Origin: JBBRHQ01 sp963725315
GTDB taxonomy: Bacteria; Actinomycetota; Thermoleophilia; Solirubrobacterales; 70-9
Assembly: GCA_963725315.1 (NCBI GenBank)
Contig: CAVRYA010000005.1
Span: 124,001-188,000, forward strand
Length of the DNA stretch: 64,000 nucleotides
Direction of reading: 5' to 3'
Under the pieces are notes generated by a model. The model saw only the letters and a program-made list of their open reading frames with translations. It was not told where the DNA came from and ran no database searches. The position numbers were made by a program, and so were the translations under genes. Shown here piece by piece: positions 44,508 through 55,312 of this stretch (position 1 is the stretch's first letter; every line of letters starts with the position of its first letter).

Positions 44508-46922
44508 TCACGCCGTGAGCGCGTGCGCCGCGTGTCCGTGGTGAACCTCCTTGTGGAGCTCGTGCTCCTCCTCCGTCGACTCGTGTGGATTGACATCGAA
44601 GACGACCTTCTTGATGGTGCCCGTGAACGGGAACGGCTTCCTGTCCTCGTACCCCTGGTCGACCACACCGCCGTTATCGCGGCCGATGTCCATCCCCGCA
44701 TAGCCGGAGAAGCGGATCGGCACGGTGTGATCCATCCGGCCCTTGCCGACGGGCCGATCATCGATGAACAGCGTCACCTCACCGCCTGTGGCCGGCTTCG
44801 CCTCGTCGGCGGCAAACTCCATTCGCACCGTCACCTCGCCCTCGGGAAGAGGCTCCTCGGCCTGCTGGCGGAAGACGAAGACGCCCATCATCGAGTAGGT
44901 GTGCGTCAGCTTGCCGCCGTCGACGAACAGCGAGAACCCGCCCATGTGGTCGGCCTCGGCGACGATCACCCCTTCGGCGCCGCCCGACGGGATCACCAAG
45001 TCGGCGCTGATCGCGTAGGAGTGGTTGTAGATCCGCGGGATCATCCCCGAAAGGACGTTCTGCACATCGCCGCGGAACTCTTGCTTCGTGATCTCGGGGA
45101 GCGGGGGCACGATGCCGAAGAAGGGCGCGAGCGTTGCCAGCAGCGGCAGCACGTTGTACTTCTCGGCCTCGGCCCAGAAGAGCTCCTTGAGCTCCTTCAC
45201 CTTCTCGGGGTTATCCGCGGCGAGATCCTTCGCCTGGGTGAAGTCGTCGGGCAGGTAGTAGAGCTCGACGGGGTCCTGATCGGGGTCCCAAACGCCAGGC
45301 GTGTACGGCTTCAACGCGTCCGGCGTGATCACCCAGGGGATGCGCTCGGTCCTCATCGAGAGCCACCAGCCGTCCTTGTACATCGCCCGGTTGCCGATCG
45401 TCTCGAAGTACTGCTGGGTGTGGCGCTCGGGAGCGCCGGCGTCCGTCAACGAGTCGGCGAAGGTCGCGCCGTGCATCGGCTGCTGCTCGATCCCGTCGAT
45501 GTGGGTCGGCATCGGGATCCCCGCGATCTCGAGGATCGTCGGACCGACGTCGGTGACATGCGTGAAGTGCGTCCTCAGGGCTCCGCGTTCGGTGATCGTC
45601 TCCGGCCAATGGACCACGAGGGGATTGCGCGTGCCGCCGAGGTGCGAGCCCACCTGCTTTCCCCACTTGAACGGCGTGTTGCCCGCCCACGCCCAAGCCG
45701 CCGAGTAGTGGGGCGCCATCATCTGGTTCCCCCACGCCTCGATCCCGCCGTAGCGCTCGGCGAGCTGCAGCTGCATCTCGTCGGTCAGCGGGATGCCGTT
45801 CTGCATCGTCAGCTCGTTGAACGAGCCGGTGATCGTGCCCTCCATGCTGGCGCCGTTGTCACCCCAGACCCAGAGCACGAGCGTGTTGTCCAGCTCGCCG
45901 AGCTCATCGATCGCGTCGATCACCCGGCCGACGTTGTAGTCGGCGTTCTCGGAGTACCCCGCGTAAACCTCCATCTGCCGCGCGTAATAGGCCTTGAGCT
46001 TGTCTGGGACGTCCTCCCAGGCGGGGAACGCCTCGTCACGCGGGGTGAGCTCGGCGTCGGGGGGAATCACACCGAGCTCCTTCTGCCTGGCGAAGGTCTC
46101 CTCGCGCAGCTTGTCCCAGCCCTGGTCGAACTTGCCCTTGTACTTCTCGGCCCACGCCTCGGACACGTGGTGGGGGGCATGGCTGCAGCCGGTGGCGAAG
46201 TAGGTGAAGAACGGCTTCTTCGCGTCCTGCGCCCGGATCGCGTGCAGCCACTCGATCGTCTTGTCGGCCATGTCGTCGGGCAGGTAGTAGGCGTCCTCGT
46301 CGTCGTCGTCGTAGTAGGCGTCGGGAGTGCCGATGATCTTCTGGTTCTCGGTCAGACACGGGTCCCACTGCCCCGAGCCTCCGCCGAGGAACCCGTAGAA
46401 GTATTCGAACCCCCAGCCAACGGGCCAGCGGTCGAACGGCCCGGCCGGGCCCTGCTGGCCGTCCGGCGTCAGGTGCCACTTGCCGAACGCGGCAGTGCTG
46501 TACCCGTTGTCCCGCAGGATCCTCGGGAAGGGAACGCAGTCGTCCGGGAAGAATCCGGTGTAGCCCGGGAACCCGGTCGAGAACTCGCCCACCGAGCCGA
46601 TACCGACCGCGTGGCTGTTGCGGCCGGTGAGAAGCGCCGCCCGCGTCGGCGAGCAGAGCGCGGTGACGTGGAAGCGGTTGTAGCGCAGGCCTTCGTCGGC
46701 GATCCGCGTGTAGTTCGGCGTGTCGATCGGCCCCCCGAACGTCGCGGGGTTGCCGAAGCCGGCGTCGTCGATCAGCACCAGAAGGACGTTTGGCGCCCCG
46801 TCCGGAGGCTCGACGTGCCCGATCGGCTCCCAGTCTGGCTGCGATCCATCCAGCGTCCGGTTGGCGACACCGCTGAAAGGGGGCATGCGAATCGGAAGCT
46901 TGCTTCTATCTGGCTGGGTCAT
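44508..46922 (-). CDS. arylsulfatase (type I, Cys-type formylglycine site)
   Basis: Hydrolyses sulfate esters, releasing sulfate. The 804-residue protein has metal ligands in LVLIDDAGFG, the formylglycine motif CSPTRAALLTGR (Cys about residue 83), GKWHL and WGDNGASM. The C-terminal region is a beta-sandwich ending in HVDPHEST-like acidic sequence. ATG 46922 removes an unlikely 40-residue leader; no signal peptide is visible, so it may act in the cytosol. The maturase two genes downstream is the predicted activator. Confidence 0.93.
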   Translation of the reverse strand: MTQPDRSKLPIRMPPFSGVANRTLDGSQPDWEPIGHVEPPDGAPNVLLVLIDDAGFGNPATFGGPIDTPNYTRIADEGLRYNRFHVTALCSPTRAALLTGRNSHAVGIGSVGEFSTGFPGYTGFFPDDCVPFPRILRDNGYSTAAFGKWHLTPDGQQGPAGPFDRWPVGWGFEYFYGFLGGGSGQWDPCLTENQKIIGTPDAYYDDDDEDAYYLPDDMADKTIEWLHAIRAQDAKKPFFTYFATGCSHAPHHVSEAWAEKYKGKFDQGWDKLREETFARQKELGVIPPDAELTPRDEAFPAWEDVPDKLKAYYARQMEVYAGYSENADYNVGRVIDAIDELGELDNTLVLWVWGDNGASMEGTITGSFNELTMQNGIPLTDEMQLQLAERYGGIEAWGNQMMAPHYSAAWAWAGNTPFKWGKQVGSHLGGTRNPLVVHWPETITERGALRTHFTHVTDVGPTILEIAGIPMPTHIDGIEQQPMHGATFADSLTDAGAPERHTQQYFETIGNRAMYKDGWWLSMRTERIPWVITPDALKPYTPGVWDPDQDPVELYYLPDDFTQAKDLAADNPEKVKELKELFWAEAEKYNVLPLLATLAPFFGIVPPLPEITKQEFRGDVQNVLSGMIPRIYNHSYAISADLVIPSGGAEGVIVAEADHMGGFSLFVDGGKLTHTYSMMGVFVFRQQAEEPLPEGEVTVRMEFAADEAKPATGGEVTLFIDDRPVGKGRMDHTVPIRFSGYAGMDIGRDNGGVVDQGYEDRKPFPFTGTIKKVVFDVNPHESTEEEHELHKEVHHGHAAHALTA

Positions 46923-47015
46923 GTCTACTGCCGACTCCTTGCGATCGAGAACTGGGCTGGCGAGCCGCCGGGCCGGGCGGCGCCTCACAGTCTCCGACGC
47001 CTCGCCAGTCCTGGC

Positions 47016-47034
47016 ATCGTCCAATCCGGGTGAA
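47016..47034 (-). promoter_or_regulatory. 19-bp directional palindrome site 94 nt upstream of sulfatase start
   Basis: Reads TTCACCCG-GAT-TGGACGAT in the direction of the sulfatase. The first arm matches the WTCACCCG arm of four other sites in the island; the second arm is weak. Confidence 0.4.
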
Positions 47035-47071
47035 AAGATCAACCGCTCGGGAGTACCTCGGTCTTCGGTAG

Positions 47072-47090
47072 ATCACCCGATCCGGGTGGA
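47072..47090 (+). promoter_or_regulatory. 19-bp palindrome ATCACCCG-ATC-CGGGTGGA between divergent genes
   Basis: An 8-3-8 inverted repeat with one mismatch, 150 nt upstream of the sulfatase and 152 nt upstream of the divergent membrane-protein gene at 47242. Same arm as at 47016, 54520, 57228 and 58167. No -10/-35 is clear between it and either start. The rest of 46923-47241 holds nothing else I can support. Confidence 0.5.
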
Positions 47091-47241
47091 CGCACTGGTT
47101 CGGCTTGGAATAGGGTTGTGCAACCCCACGGCGAGGTGAACAGGTTGAAGCAACTTCGATGAACAAGCGAACCCCGATTCGGGAGAGAGGCTGAAGGACC
47201 AGGCGCCCCGCTAGGGTCCTCGACTCGCTAGCCCTCCGAGC

Positions 47242-48895
47242 ATGCCCGACCAGCCCGACACAACCCCGCCCCCCGAGCGAGCCTCGGCACCCGCGCCTGA
47301 GTCCGCCGGGAGCCAGCGCGCGGAGGATCGCGCGGCGGGAGACCCGAAGCATCGCCACCGCGCCCTCGTGTGGGCCCTCGTCGTGTTCGCGTCAGTGGTG
47401 CTGGTCGTCTCGATGATCGCGAACTGGGTTCAGACCGAGGCCCTCAGCTCCGGCCAGCTGTCCAATCAGACCGACGAGATCCTCAAGAACAAGGACGTCC
47501 AGGAACAGCTCAGCATCTTCGCGGTCGATCAGCTCTACGCCAACGTCAACGTCCAGGCCCAAATCGAGCAGAAGCTGCCCAGCGCCGCCCAGCCGCTCGC
47601 CGCTCCGGTCACGGCGGCGACGCAACAGCTCGCCACGAACGTCGCGCAGACGGCGCTCGCCTCGCCTCAGGTTCAGGCCCTCGTCTCCACAGCGGTCGGT
47701 CAGGCGCAGCAGCAGTTCGTCGACCTGATCGAGAACAAGGACCAGTTCGTCTCGACCCAAGGCGGCGTGGTCACGGTCGAATACGGGAGCTTCGTCGCCG
47801 ACCTTGCCACCCGCCTCGGAGTAGATCCCTCGACGATCTCCCAGATCCAGGGCCTCATTCAGCAGTACTCGACGGAGCTGAAGCAGCGGCTTGACCACCG
47901 CCCAGTCCAAGCTCCAGTCCGCGCGAGCGACCCTCTCCCAGGCGAAGGCGGGCACCCTCAGCCCGCAGACGCAACAGAACCTCCAGACGCTCCAAACGGA
48001 CGCCGCCCAGCTCCAGGCGACGGTCCGGAGCCTCGAGCAGAAGATCAAGGGCATTCTGCCGAAGGTCCCCGCCCAGCTCCAGAGCAAGGTGTCCGACGTC
48101 CAGGGCCGTCTGGCCCAGCTCGACAAACGGCTGACGGGACTACTGCAACGGGTCGCCGCAGTGCTCAAGGATCCGAGCCAGGCAAAGATCATCAAGCTCG
48201 ACCCCGCGCTCGCCTCCCTCCAGACACGCATCACCACGCTGCTCAACCGTCAGGCGCTTCAGCACCCGGGCGAGCTCGTCGTGATGAAGTCCAGCCAGCT
48301 GAGCGGGCTCCAGGACCTCGTCAGCGTGCTGCGCAGCCTCGGCTTCGTGCTGCCGCTGCTGACGCTCTTGCTGTACCTGGGCGCGATCTACCTGGCGAAG
48401 GGATGGCGCCGCGAGGCGCTGATGGCAGCCGGGGGCGGGATCCTGGGGGCCACGTTGCTCACCCTGCTGGCGAGGCGCCTGCTCGGCAGCGCGGTCACCG
48501 ATTCGGTGGCGAGCTCCGACGCGGTCAAGCCGGCCATCAGCGCCGTCTGGAACATCTTCTCCGCGGGGCTGCGCCAGCGGGCGCTGTTCGTACTCGTGAT
48601 CGGCCTGGGGTTCATCGTCGGGGGCCTTCTCGCGGGGCCCGGCCGCCACGAGGTCGCCGTGCGACGCTTCCTCGCGCCGTACCTACGCGACCGCCCGGTT
48701 GTCGTCTATGCGGTTGTCGCCTTTGTCTTCCTGGTCTGGCTGTCGTTCCTCCCGACGATCAACAATCTCGGTCAGGTCCTCGTGATCCTCATTCTCGCCG
48801 CGCTCGCCGTGGTGGGGATAGAGATCCTGCGCCGGCAGACGGCACGGGAGTTTCCGCCCACCCCAGCGGCTCCCGGCCAAACGCAGCGCCCGTAA
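47242..48895 (+). CDS. hypothetical membrane protein with coiled-coil ectodomain, one frameshift
   Basis: The N-terminal cytosolic lead is Pro/Ala-rich. TM1 is WALVVFASVVLVVSMIANWV, followed by a helical region (DEILKNKDVQEQLSIFAVDQ). After a break near 47893 the other frame gives a long coiled coil (LQTDAAQLQATVRSLEQKIK, VSDVQGRLAQLDKRLTGLL). Four membrane helices follow, including RSLGFVLPLLTLLLYLGAIYLA, and a basic C-terminus. The stitched length is about 550 residues. Similar anonymous proteins occur in actinobacteria; function unknown. It is convergent with nothing and precedes the DUF1254 gene by 74 nt. Confidence 0.65.
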
Positions 48896-48969
48896 CCGGG
48901 AGTCGGCAGTACCTCCTGAGGGTGAGGCCCGGTTAGCATCGATCTAGCTTCGCGGTTGTTGACTACCCG

Positions 48970-50410
48970 ATGAGCACGATCGTCCCCCGCCCCCTCCGCG
49001 TCTCTGTAGCGACGCTAACCGTGGCCGCACTTGCGGTCCTGGCAGCCGGCGGAGGCCCCGCGAGGGCAGCGAGCGCCGACTACAACAAGGGCTATGACCT
49101 CGGCCTTGAAGCCTGGAAGTACGGGCTGCCCGTGGTCAAGATGGACCAGACCTTCCGCATCCAGACCAGCGTCAACGTCCCCGACGGCAGGGGCCGCGGC
49201 CCGGTCAACCGCTTCAGCCACGTCCGCAAGCTGGCCGACGCCAGCGCCCGCGACGTCGTCGCCCCCAACAACGACACCCCCTACTCGATCGCCTGGCTCG
49301 ACCTGCGGCGCCAGCCGATGGTCATCCACATCCCGAAGGTGAACCGCTACTTCGTGATTCCGTTGTATGACCCCTACACCGAGGACTTCCGCAACCTGGG
49401 CACGGTGAGCAAGACGAAACCCGGCGACTACGTCGTCACCGGCCCCGGGCCAGCACCACGTGAAGATCCCCAAGGGGACCCACCGGATCAGGAGCCGCTA
49501 TGACCGCGTCTGGATCATCGGCCGCACCCTCAGCTTCGGCCCGGCCGACCTCGGGAAGGTGCACCGGATCCAGAACCGCTACAGGATCACGCCGCTGAGC
49601 CGCTACGGGACGCATTACCGGCCCCCCAAGCCAAAGCATCCCGACACCACACCCGACGACGTGCCGATGCCGAGCGGCCTGCATTTCTTCGACCGGCTCG
49701 GCTCCCTGCTGAAGCGCTTCCCGCCGCCGAGGGCCGACCGGGCAGAGCTCGAGAAGCTGGCCCAGATCGGGGTCGGACCGGGCAAGCGGCCCTCGACCGA
49801 CTCCTCGCTCAGCGCCGAGGAGAGGCAGGGAATGATCGACGCCGTCGCCGCCGGTCCCGGTGTCCTTCAGAGCGAAGTCACGGTTCGGTATCTGACCGAG
49901 GCCCCGAAGCACAACGGCTGGCTCGTCCTGCCGACCGGGCGCTACGGAACCGACTACGACTACCGGGCGCTGATCACCCAGGTCGGGCTGGGCGCCCTCA
50001 CCCCCTCCGAGGCGATCTACCCGGTCGCCCAGACCGACCACGCGCTTGGTCCCCTGAACGGCTCCAACGACTACGTGGTGCATTTCGAGCCGGGCCAGCT
50101 TCCACCGGCCGACGCCTTCTGGTCGCTGACCCTCTATGACTCGTCGGGCTTCTTCGTCCCCAACCCGATCGACCGCTACGCGGTCGGCGATCGCAGCGAT
50201 CTGCAGCTTCAACCCCGATGGGTCCCTCGACCTCTACGTGCAGAGCACCCAGCCCTCCGATCCCGCGCAGGCCAAGAACTGGCTGCCCTCCCCGGCCGGG
50301 GCGCCCGTTCAGGTTGACGATGCGCCTCTACGCAGCCGACCAGAGCCCAGATCCCGGGGATCCTCGACGGCAGCGGCTGGGATCCGCCCGCCGTCACCAA
50401 GCTGCCCTGA
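48970..50410 (+). pseudogene. exported DUF1254/DUF1214 protein, about four frameshifts
   Basis: Signal peptide (LTVAALAVLAAGGGPARA). The DUF1254 part has KGYDLGLEAWKYGLPVV and NNDTPYSIAWLDLRRQP. The DUF1214 part contains WSLTLYDSSGFFVPNPIDRY, SIG-like AVGDRSDLQL, NPDGSLDLYVQST and NWLPSPAG, ending DPPAVTKLP. Breaks are near 49455, 50203, 50305 and 50355. These proteins are widespread and poorly characterised. A cytosolic-looking, intact paralogue lies at 60897. The 3' end overlaps the convergent LuxR gene by 17 nt. Confidence 0.8.
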
Positions 50411-52711
50411 GGGGATCGACCTTCGGACGCGGCGGGCGTGCTACTCGTCGCAGGAGGCCCGGCTGCCCGAGCGACGTTGACGGCCTCAGCGCGCGAGGAG
50501 ACGCCGAGCTTGCGGTAGACCGCCTGGGCCTGCGATTTGACGGTGTTGGTGGAGACGACGAACTCCTCGGCGATCTCGCGCAGGGAGAGATGGGTGGGCA
50601 GGTAGCCGAGCAGGCGAAGCTCAGCGGGCGTCAGGTCGGACCCTACACCGTCGGGCTTCCTCTGGTTCGCGCCGGCGGTCGCGCTCCTCGACCCACCTGC
50701 CTCAGCAGGGGCGCTTCCTCGAGATCGATCAGACCCGGCACGGCGGCCAGGTGCTTCCTTGGCCTCGGCAGGCCTGCCAAGGCGAACCAGCGCCCGCGCC
50801 ACGAACACGTGCGACACGGCCTCGAGCCAGGGAGTCATCTCGTCGCACTGATCCAGCAGGCGCGCGGCGCGAGACACCTCCGGGCCGGCGCGGTGCACCT
50901 GCCCGCGCTCGATCATCACAAAGGACGAAACGGCGATCGGCAAGCGCCGCGGGCGGATAGTTGACGAGCCGGGAGCGCTCGACCTGGGCCCGGGCCTGTG
51001 AGGAGAGGATCTCGGCGGTGATCGGATCCCCGTCGTCGAGGGCGAGGGCGGCGAGCTCGGCGAGGCAGATCACCTGGATCATCGGACCGAAGACCGCGCC
51101 TATGCGAGCACCCTTCTTCAGCGCACTCTCGAGCCTCCCGGGACATCTCCCGGAGATCAGCAGCACGGAGCCCCTTGACCATCTCGCACACCGCCTGATA
51201 GGGGCTGTCCTCCGGCTCTCGCCGACTCGCCTCCTCGGCGTCGGCAAGCGCACGGGCGACCCCGCCGCGACCCAGCTCCGCCCGTGCCGACCCATACCGC
51301 CCCCTCGTACGGCCCCTCCGCGGGATCGGCCAGCGATCCACCGCCGGCCCTGGCCGCAGCCTTCAGCCAGCCCTCTGCGCGGCTCCCCTGCCCCCCGGCC
51401 AGGGAGCTGTGAAAGGCCGCGAGCGCGAGCGGCGTGCAGCTCTCGACCTGCTTCTCGGTGAACCGGGAGAGCCAGGAGATCACGGTCGAGTTCCTCCCCC
51501 GGGCGGCATATTCCGGGATCAGCGTCGTAGATCAGATCGCCCGCGCCGCTCGACGTCGCCGGCGGCGATCGTGTGCTCCACGGCCCGGTCGGGGTCCTCG
51601 TGCTCGCACGAACCAGGCGCTGGCGCGTCGGTGGAGATCGGGCTCGAGCTCAGGCTCGGCCCTTCGCAGCTCCTTCGCAGCGCCGTGCCCAGCAGGCCAT
51701 GGAAGCGGAACCAATCACCCTTGCGGTCGAGCGGGACGATCAGGAGGTGGGAGCCGGCCAGCTCCTCGAGCATCGCGCTCCGAACCTGACCGCTCGAGAA
51801 CCGCGTCGCAGAGCTCGCCGGAGAAGCGATCGAGGATCGAGATCCGCCGCAGGAAGCTCAGCTGCTCGGTCGGATACCCGGGAGGTGAACTCATCCTGCA
51901 GGTACTCGGCAACGACCCTGTCATCGCCGGCGAACTCGGCTATCGCCGCGTGCGGGGTCCTCGCTGTCGAGCATCGCAAGCCCCGCCAGGTAGATCGCCA
52001 CCGGCCAGCCCTCGGTCTTCTCCACCACCTCTTCGAGCTGCGCGGGGCCGAGCGAGACGCCGATCGTACTCCAGCAGCGTCTCCGACCTCGCGTCCGGTT
52101 CATCGCCAGCTCCGCCGTCCCCAGCTCCAGCGTCCTGCGGTGAGCACGCAGCCGCCCCAGGTGTACGGTGCGCGGCCGCCCTTCCCGCAAGCGCGAGCTG
52201 GGCGCCGGCGGCAAGCCTTCGCCGATCGCCGTCGATCACCTCCGCGGCCTCTTCGGAATCGAGCAGATGAGCATCGTCGATGACCAGCACGAGCTTGGCC
52301 GAGGCCCGCCTCAGGGCGTCCAGCAGGGTCGGAATCACGGCGTCGATGTGCGGGACCGTCGCGTTCAGCATCTCGAATGCCGAGCTGGCCGCCGGTTCCA
52401 CCTCGGCGAGCGCCTCGGTGACCGCCGTCAGGAGCGCGACGCCGTCGCGTCTCGTTGCGTCCCGACGGTCACCCAGGCGAAGGGGCGCTCGTCGACGCGC
52501 CGCCCATTCCGAGAGCAGGGTCGTCTTCCCGTATCCGGGCGGGGCCGAGAGCAGCGACGACCGAGAGCCCTCTCTTCCCTCGCCAAGACCGGGCCGTCAG
52601 GCGCGGTCGTGGAACCATCCCGGTGCGAAAGACCGGCGGCTCGTGGCGGGAACCGACCCGCGCCTCGAATTCCTCCAGGGAAGGAACCCGTGTGGTAGTG
52701 CCCGAACTCAT
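50394..52711 (-). pseudogene. LAL-type (MalT-like) LuxR-family regulator, many frameshifts
   Basis: A large ATP-binding regulator. The N-terminus is MSSGTTTRVPSLEEFEARV and VFRTGMVPRPRLT. Walker A appears in one frame as PPGYGKTTLLSEWA (about 52530) and Walker B as LVLVIDDAHLLD. A helical TPR-like middle region follows, and the C-terminal HTH is LTPAELRLLGYLPTHLSLRE, then IAEEFVVSTNTVKSQAQAVY. Numerous one-base breaks prevent one open frame. It is convergent with the DUF1254 gene and divergent from the acyl-CoA ligase, which may be its target. Confidence 0.8.
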
Positions 52712-52885
52712 CAGATTGGCCGTTGCGCGTGCCCGGTGGCCACCGACCGACGCGCGCGCCAAGTCTACCGCCGGCCGAAGGCCCGCCTGACCTCGGCCTC
52801 GCAGACACCTGGCCGCGCAACCCGCTACTGTCGCGCCGCGACGACGTCGGCGAGACGACGGAGGGATCGAGATGGACGGCTTGAC

Positions 52886-54466
52886 ATGGACGACTACCAG
52901 CTGACCCTGGATCGGGTCGTCGATCGCGCCGCCCGTTTTCACCCTGACCGGGAGATCGTCTCGCGCCGTCCCGACCGGAGGCTGCATCGCACCACCTACG
53001 GCGCCGATCGCCGAGGAGGCCAGGCGCCTGGCCGGAGGCCTCGGCGACCTGGGCATCGGGTCCGGAGACCGCGTCGCGACGCTGCTCTGGAACCAGCCGG
53101 AGCACCTCGCGGTGTATTTCGGGGTTCCGGCAATGGGCGCCGTCGTCCACACCCTCAACCCGCGCCTGCACCCCGATGAGCTCGCCTACATCGTCAACCA
53201 CGCGGAGGACCGGGCGATCATCGTCGACGAGACCCTCGCTCGGGGTCTTGGAGCCGGTCCGCGAGGCCCGCGACTTCGAGCAGGTGATCGTCGTCAGCCA
53301 TTCCGGGAGGCTCCCGCCGGGACACCTCGTATGGCGAGCTGATCGACGATGCGGACGGCGGCCGCCTGGCCGTCTCTCGACGAGCGGCAGGCGGCAGCCA
53401 TGTGCTACACGTCGGGCACCACCGGCCGCCCCAAGGGAGTGACCTACTCGCACCGCTCCGCGGTCCTGCACTGTCTCGGCGCGGCCCTCCCGGATGCCCT
53501 CGACATCTCCGCCCGGGACACCATCCTCCCGGTCGTCCCGATGTTCCATGCGAACGCCTGGGGACTTCCATACGCCGCCGCCTTCACCGGCGCCCGCCTG
53601 GTTCTCCCCGGCCCGCACCTCGACGCCGAGAGCATCCTCGACCTGCTCGAGGCGCGAGCGGGTGACGATGACGGCCGGCGTGCCGACCGTGTGGATGGCG
53701 ATCCTCGCGGCGCTCGACGCCGAGCCCGGGCGGTGGGACCTCTCCTCGCTTCGCCGGATGGTCGTCGGCGGGGCGGCGGTCCCGCAATCGATGATCGAGG
53801 GGTTCGAGCGCCACGGCCTGGAGGTCCTGCAGGCCTGGGGCATGACCGAGACGAGTCCCCTGGGGACGGTCTGCCACGCCTCGCCGGCGCTGGGGAGCGG
53901 CTCGCCGCGAGCAGTACGCCTACCGGGCGCGGCAGGGGGTCGCGGTGCCCCTGGTCGAGATCCGGGCTCGGAACGAGGATGGCGAGGTGCCCTGGGACGA
54001 CGAGACGATGGGCGAGCTGGAGGTGAGAGGGCCCTGGGTCGCGAGCGGCTACCACGGCGGGGAAGGGACCGAGAAGTTCACCGAGGACGGGTGGTTCGCC
54101 ACCGGCGACGTTGTCACGATCGATCCCGGTGGGTGCATCAAGATCTGCGACCGCGCCAAGGACCTGGTCAAGTCGGGAGGGGAATGGATCAGCTCGGTCG
54201 ACATGGAGAATCTCCTCATGGCCCACCCCGCCGTGGCGGAGGCGGCGGTGATCGCTGTGCCCGACGAGCGATGGGGGGAGCGACCGCTCGCCGTGGTCGC
54301 GCTGGCCGAGGGCTGCACGGCGAGCGACGATCAGCTCCGCGAGCACCTCTCGGCGGACTTTGCGAAGTGGCAGCTGCCCGAGCGCTTCGAGTACGTGGAG
54401 GAGATACCTCGCACCGCAACCGGCAAGTGGAAGAAGACGGAGCTGCGCAGCCGGATCTCCGGTTGA
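52886..54466 (+). pseudogene. AMP-forming fatty acyl-CoA ligase, about five frameshifts
   Basis: Activates a carboxylic acid as acyl-AMP and then acyl-CoA. N-terminal LTLDRVVDRAARFHPDREIV, the AMP-binding P-loop YTSGTTGRPKGV, PMFHANAWGLPYAA, the adenine motif QAWGMTETSP, and C-terminal GWFATGDV, KSGGEWISSVDMEN and TATGKWKK (catalytic Lys). This is the medium/long-chain FadD pattern. Breaks occur near 53000, 53240, 53325, 53665 and 53905. The C-terminal third (53945 on) is intact. It is divergent from the LAL regulator, with 174 nt between starts. Confidence 0.83.
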
Positions 54467-54519
54467 AGGGCTGCCCGGGAGAGGCGTCCCGACGGCAGGA
54501 TTTGCCGCTCCAGAGCGGA

Positions 54520-54538
54520 ATCACCCGTATCGGATGAT
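54520..54538 (+). promoter_or_regulatory. 19-bp palindrome ATCACCCG-TAT-CGGATGAT, 92 nt upstream of the DUF7144-gad operon
   Basis: 8-3-8 inverted repeat with one mismatch. Same arm and spacing as the sites at 47016, 47072, 57228 and 58167. It is upstream of ATG 54630 in the direction of transcription. Confidence 0.55.
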
Positions 54539-54629
54539 GGCGGCCGAAAGGCCCGGGCGTAGGCTCGCGACACCGCCCAGGTGGCACCGCTGCCGGGATG
54601 CGCCGGAAGACGATCACTGGAGGTAGCAG

Positions 54630-55016
54630 ATGAACGCGGATACCGAGAAAGGCGCCGGCTGGCTCCTGTTCGCCGGCACGATGGTCGCGATCGTCGGCGT
54701 GCTGAATGTGATCTATGGGATCGCTGCGATCGACCAGTCCAGCTTCTTCAAGGACGGGGCGAAGTACGTGATCACCAACCTCAAGACCTGGGGATGGGTC
54801 GTCCTGATCATCGGAGTCGTGCAGCTGATCGCCGCCGTCTCGATCTGGGGCCGCGGCGAGTTCGGTCGCTGGATCGGGATCATCGGCGCCAGCCTCAACA
54901 TGATCCTGATGCTGCTCTGGCTGCCCGGGGCGCCCTTCCTGGCCCTGGCGATCTTCGGACTGGACATCCTCGTCGTCTACGGGCTGCTCGCCTACGGCGG
55001 CCGCCAGGGGGCCTGA
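54630..55016 (+). CDS. DUF7144-type four-TM membrane protein (copy 1)
   Basis: A 128-residue protein with four helices: WLLFAGTMVAIVGVLNVIYG, WGWVVLIIGVVQLIAAVSIW, WIGIIGASLNMILMLLWL and FGLDILVVYGLLAYGG. The loop after TM1 (AAIDQSSFFKD) is conserved in two other copies here (56744, 58852). GGAGGT precedes the ATG. It heads the transcription unit with the small membrane protein and glutamate decarboxylase. Function unknown. Confidence 0.8.
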   Translation: MNADTEKGAGWLLFAGTMVAIVGVLNVIYGIAAIDQSSFFKDGAKYVITNLKTWGWVVLIIGVVQLIAAVSIWGRGEFGRWIGIIGASLNMILMLLWLPGAPFLALAIFGLDILVVYGLLAYGGRQGA

Positions 55017-55111
55017 TCGGCGCCCGCTAACCGTGGTCGGGCCGCCGGCTTCACAGGCCGTTGGGCCGGCGGCCCGCCCCACGCCACCCGAACACCCCAG
55101 GAGCAGACCCG

Positions 55112-55312
55112 ATGGCAAGCGACAACTCGCCCCCCGATTCTGATCTACTCGGACTGTACGTAGCCGGCATCGCCGGTTTGGCGATCATCGCGATCCTCGT
55201 CGCCTTCTTCCTGATCGGCCCCGTGGCGGGGATCATCGTGCTGATCGCGATCGGTGTGGTCGGCACCTATCTGGCCTACAAGCGCTTCGGCGGAGGAGGC
55301 AGCGAACAGTGA
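55112..55312 (+). CDS. small two-helix membrane protein coupled to gadB
   Basis: A 66-residue protein with a Ser/Asp/Pro lead and two hydrophobic helices (LLGLYVAGIAGLAIIAILVA and AGIIVLIAIGVVGTYLAYKR). ATG 55112 has AGGAG 8 nt upstream. Its stop overlaps the gadB start (GTGA), so the two are translated together. It may be an accessory subunit or simply co-regulated; it is not an antiporter. Confidence 0.7.
   Translation: MASDNSPPDSDLLGLYVAGIAGLAIIAILVAFFLIGPVAGIIVLIAIGVVGTYLAYKRFGGGGSEQ

Noticed and set aside
44448..47033. 861-codon plus-strand frame opposite the sulfatase
   Set aside because: It mirrors the sulfatase, which has the full catalytic set. The plus translation has no motif and is Val/Gly/Arg-rich.
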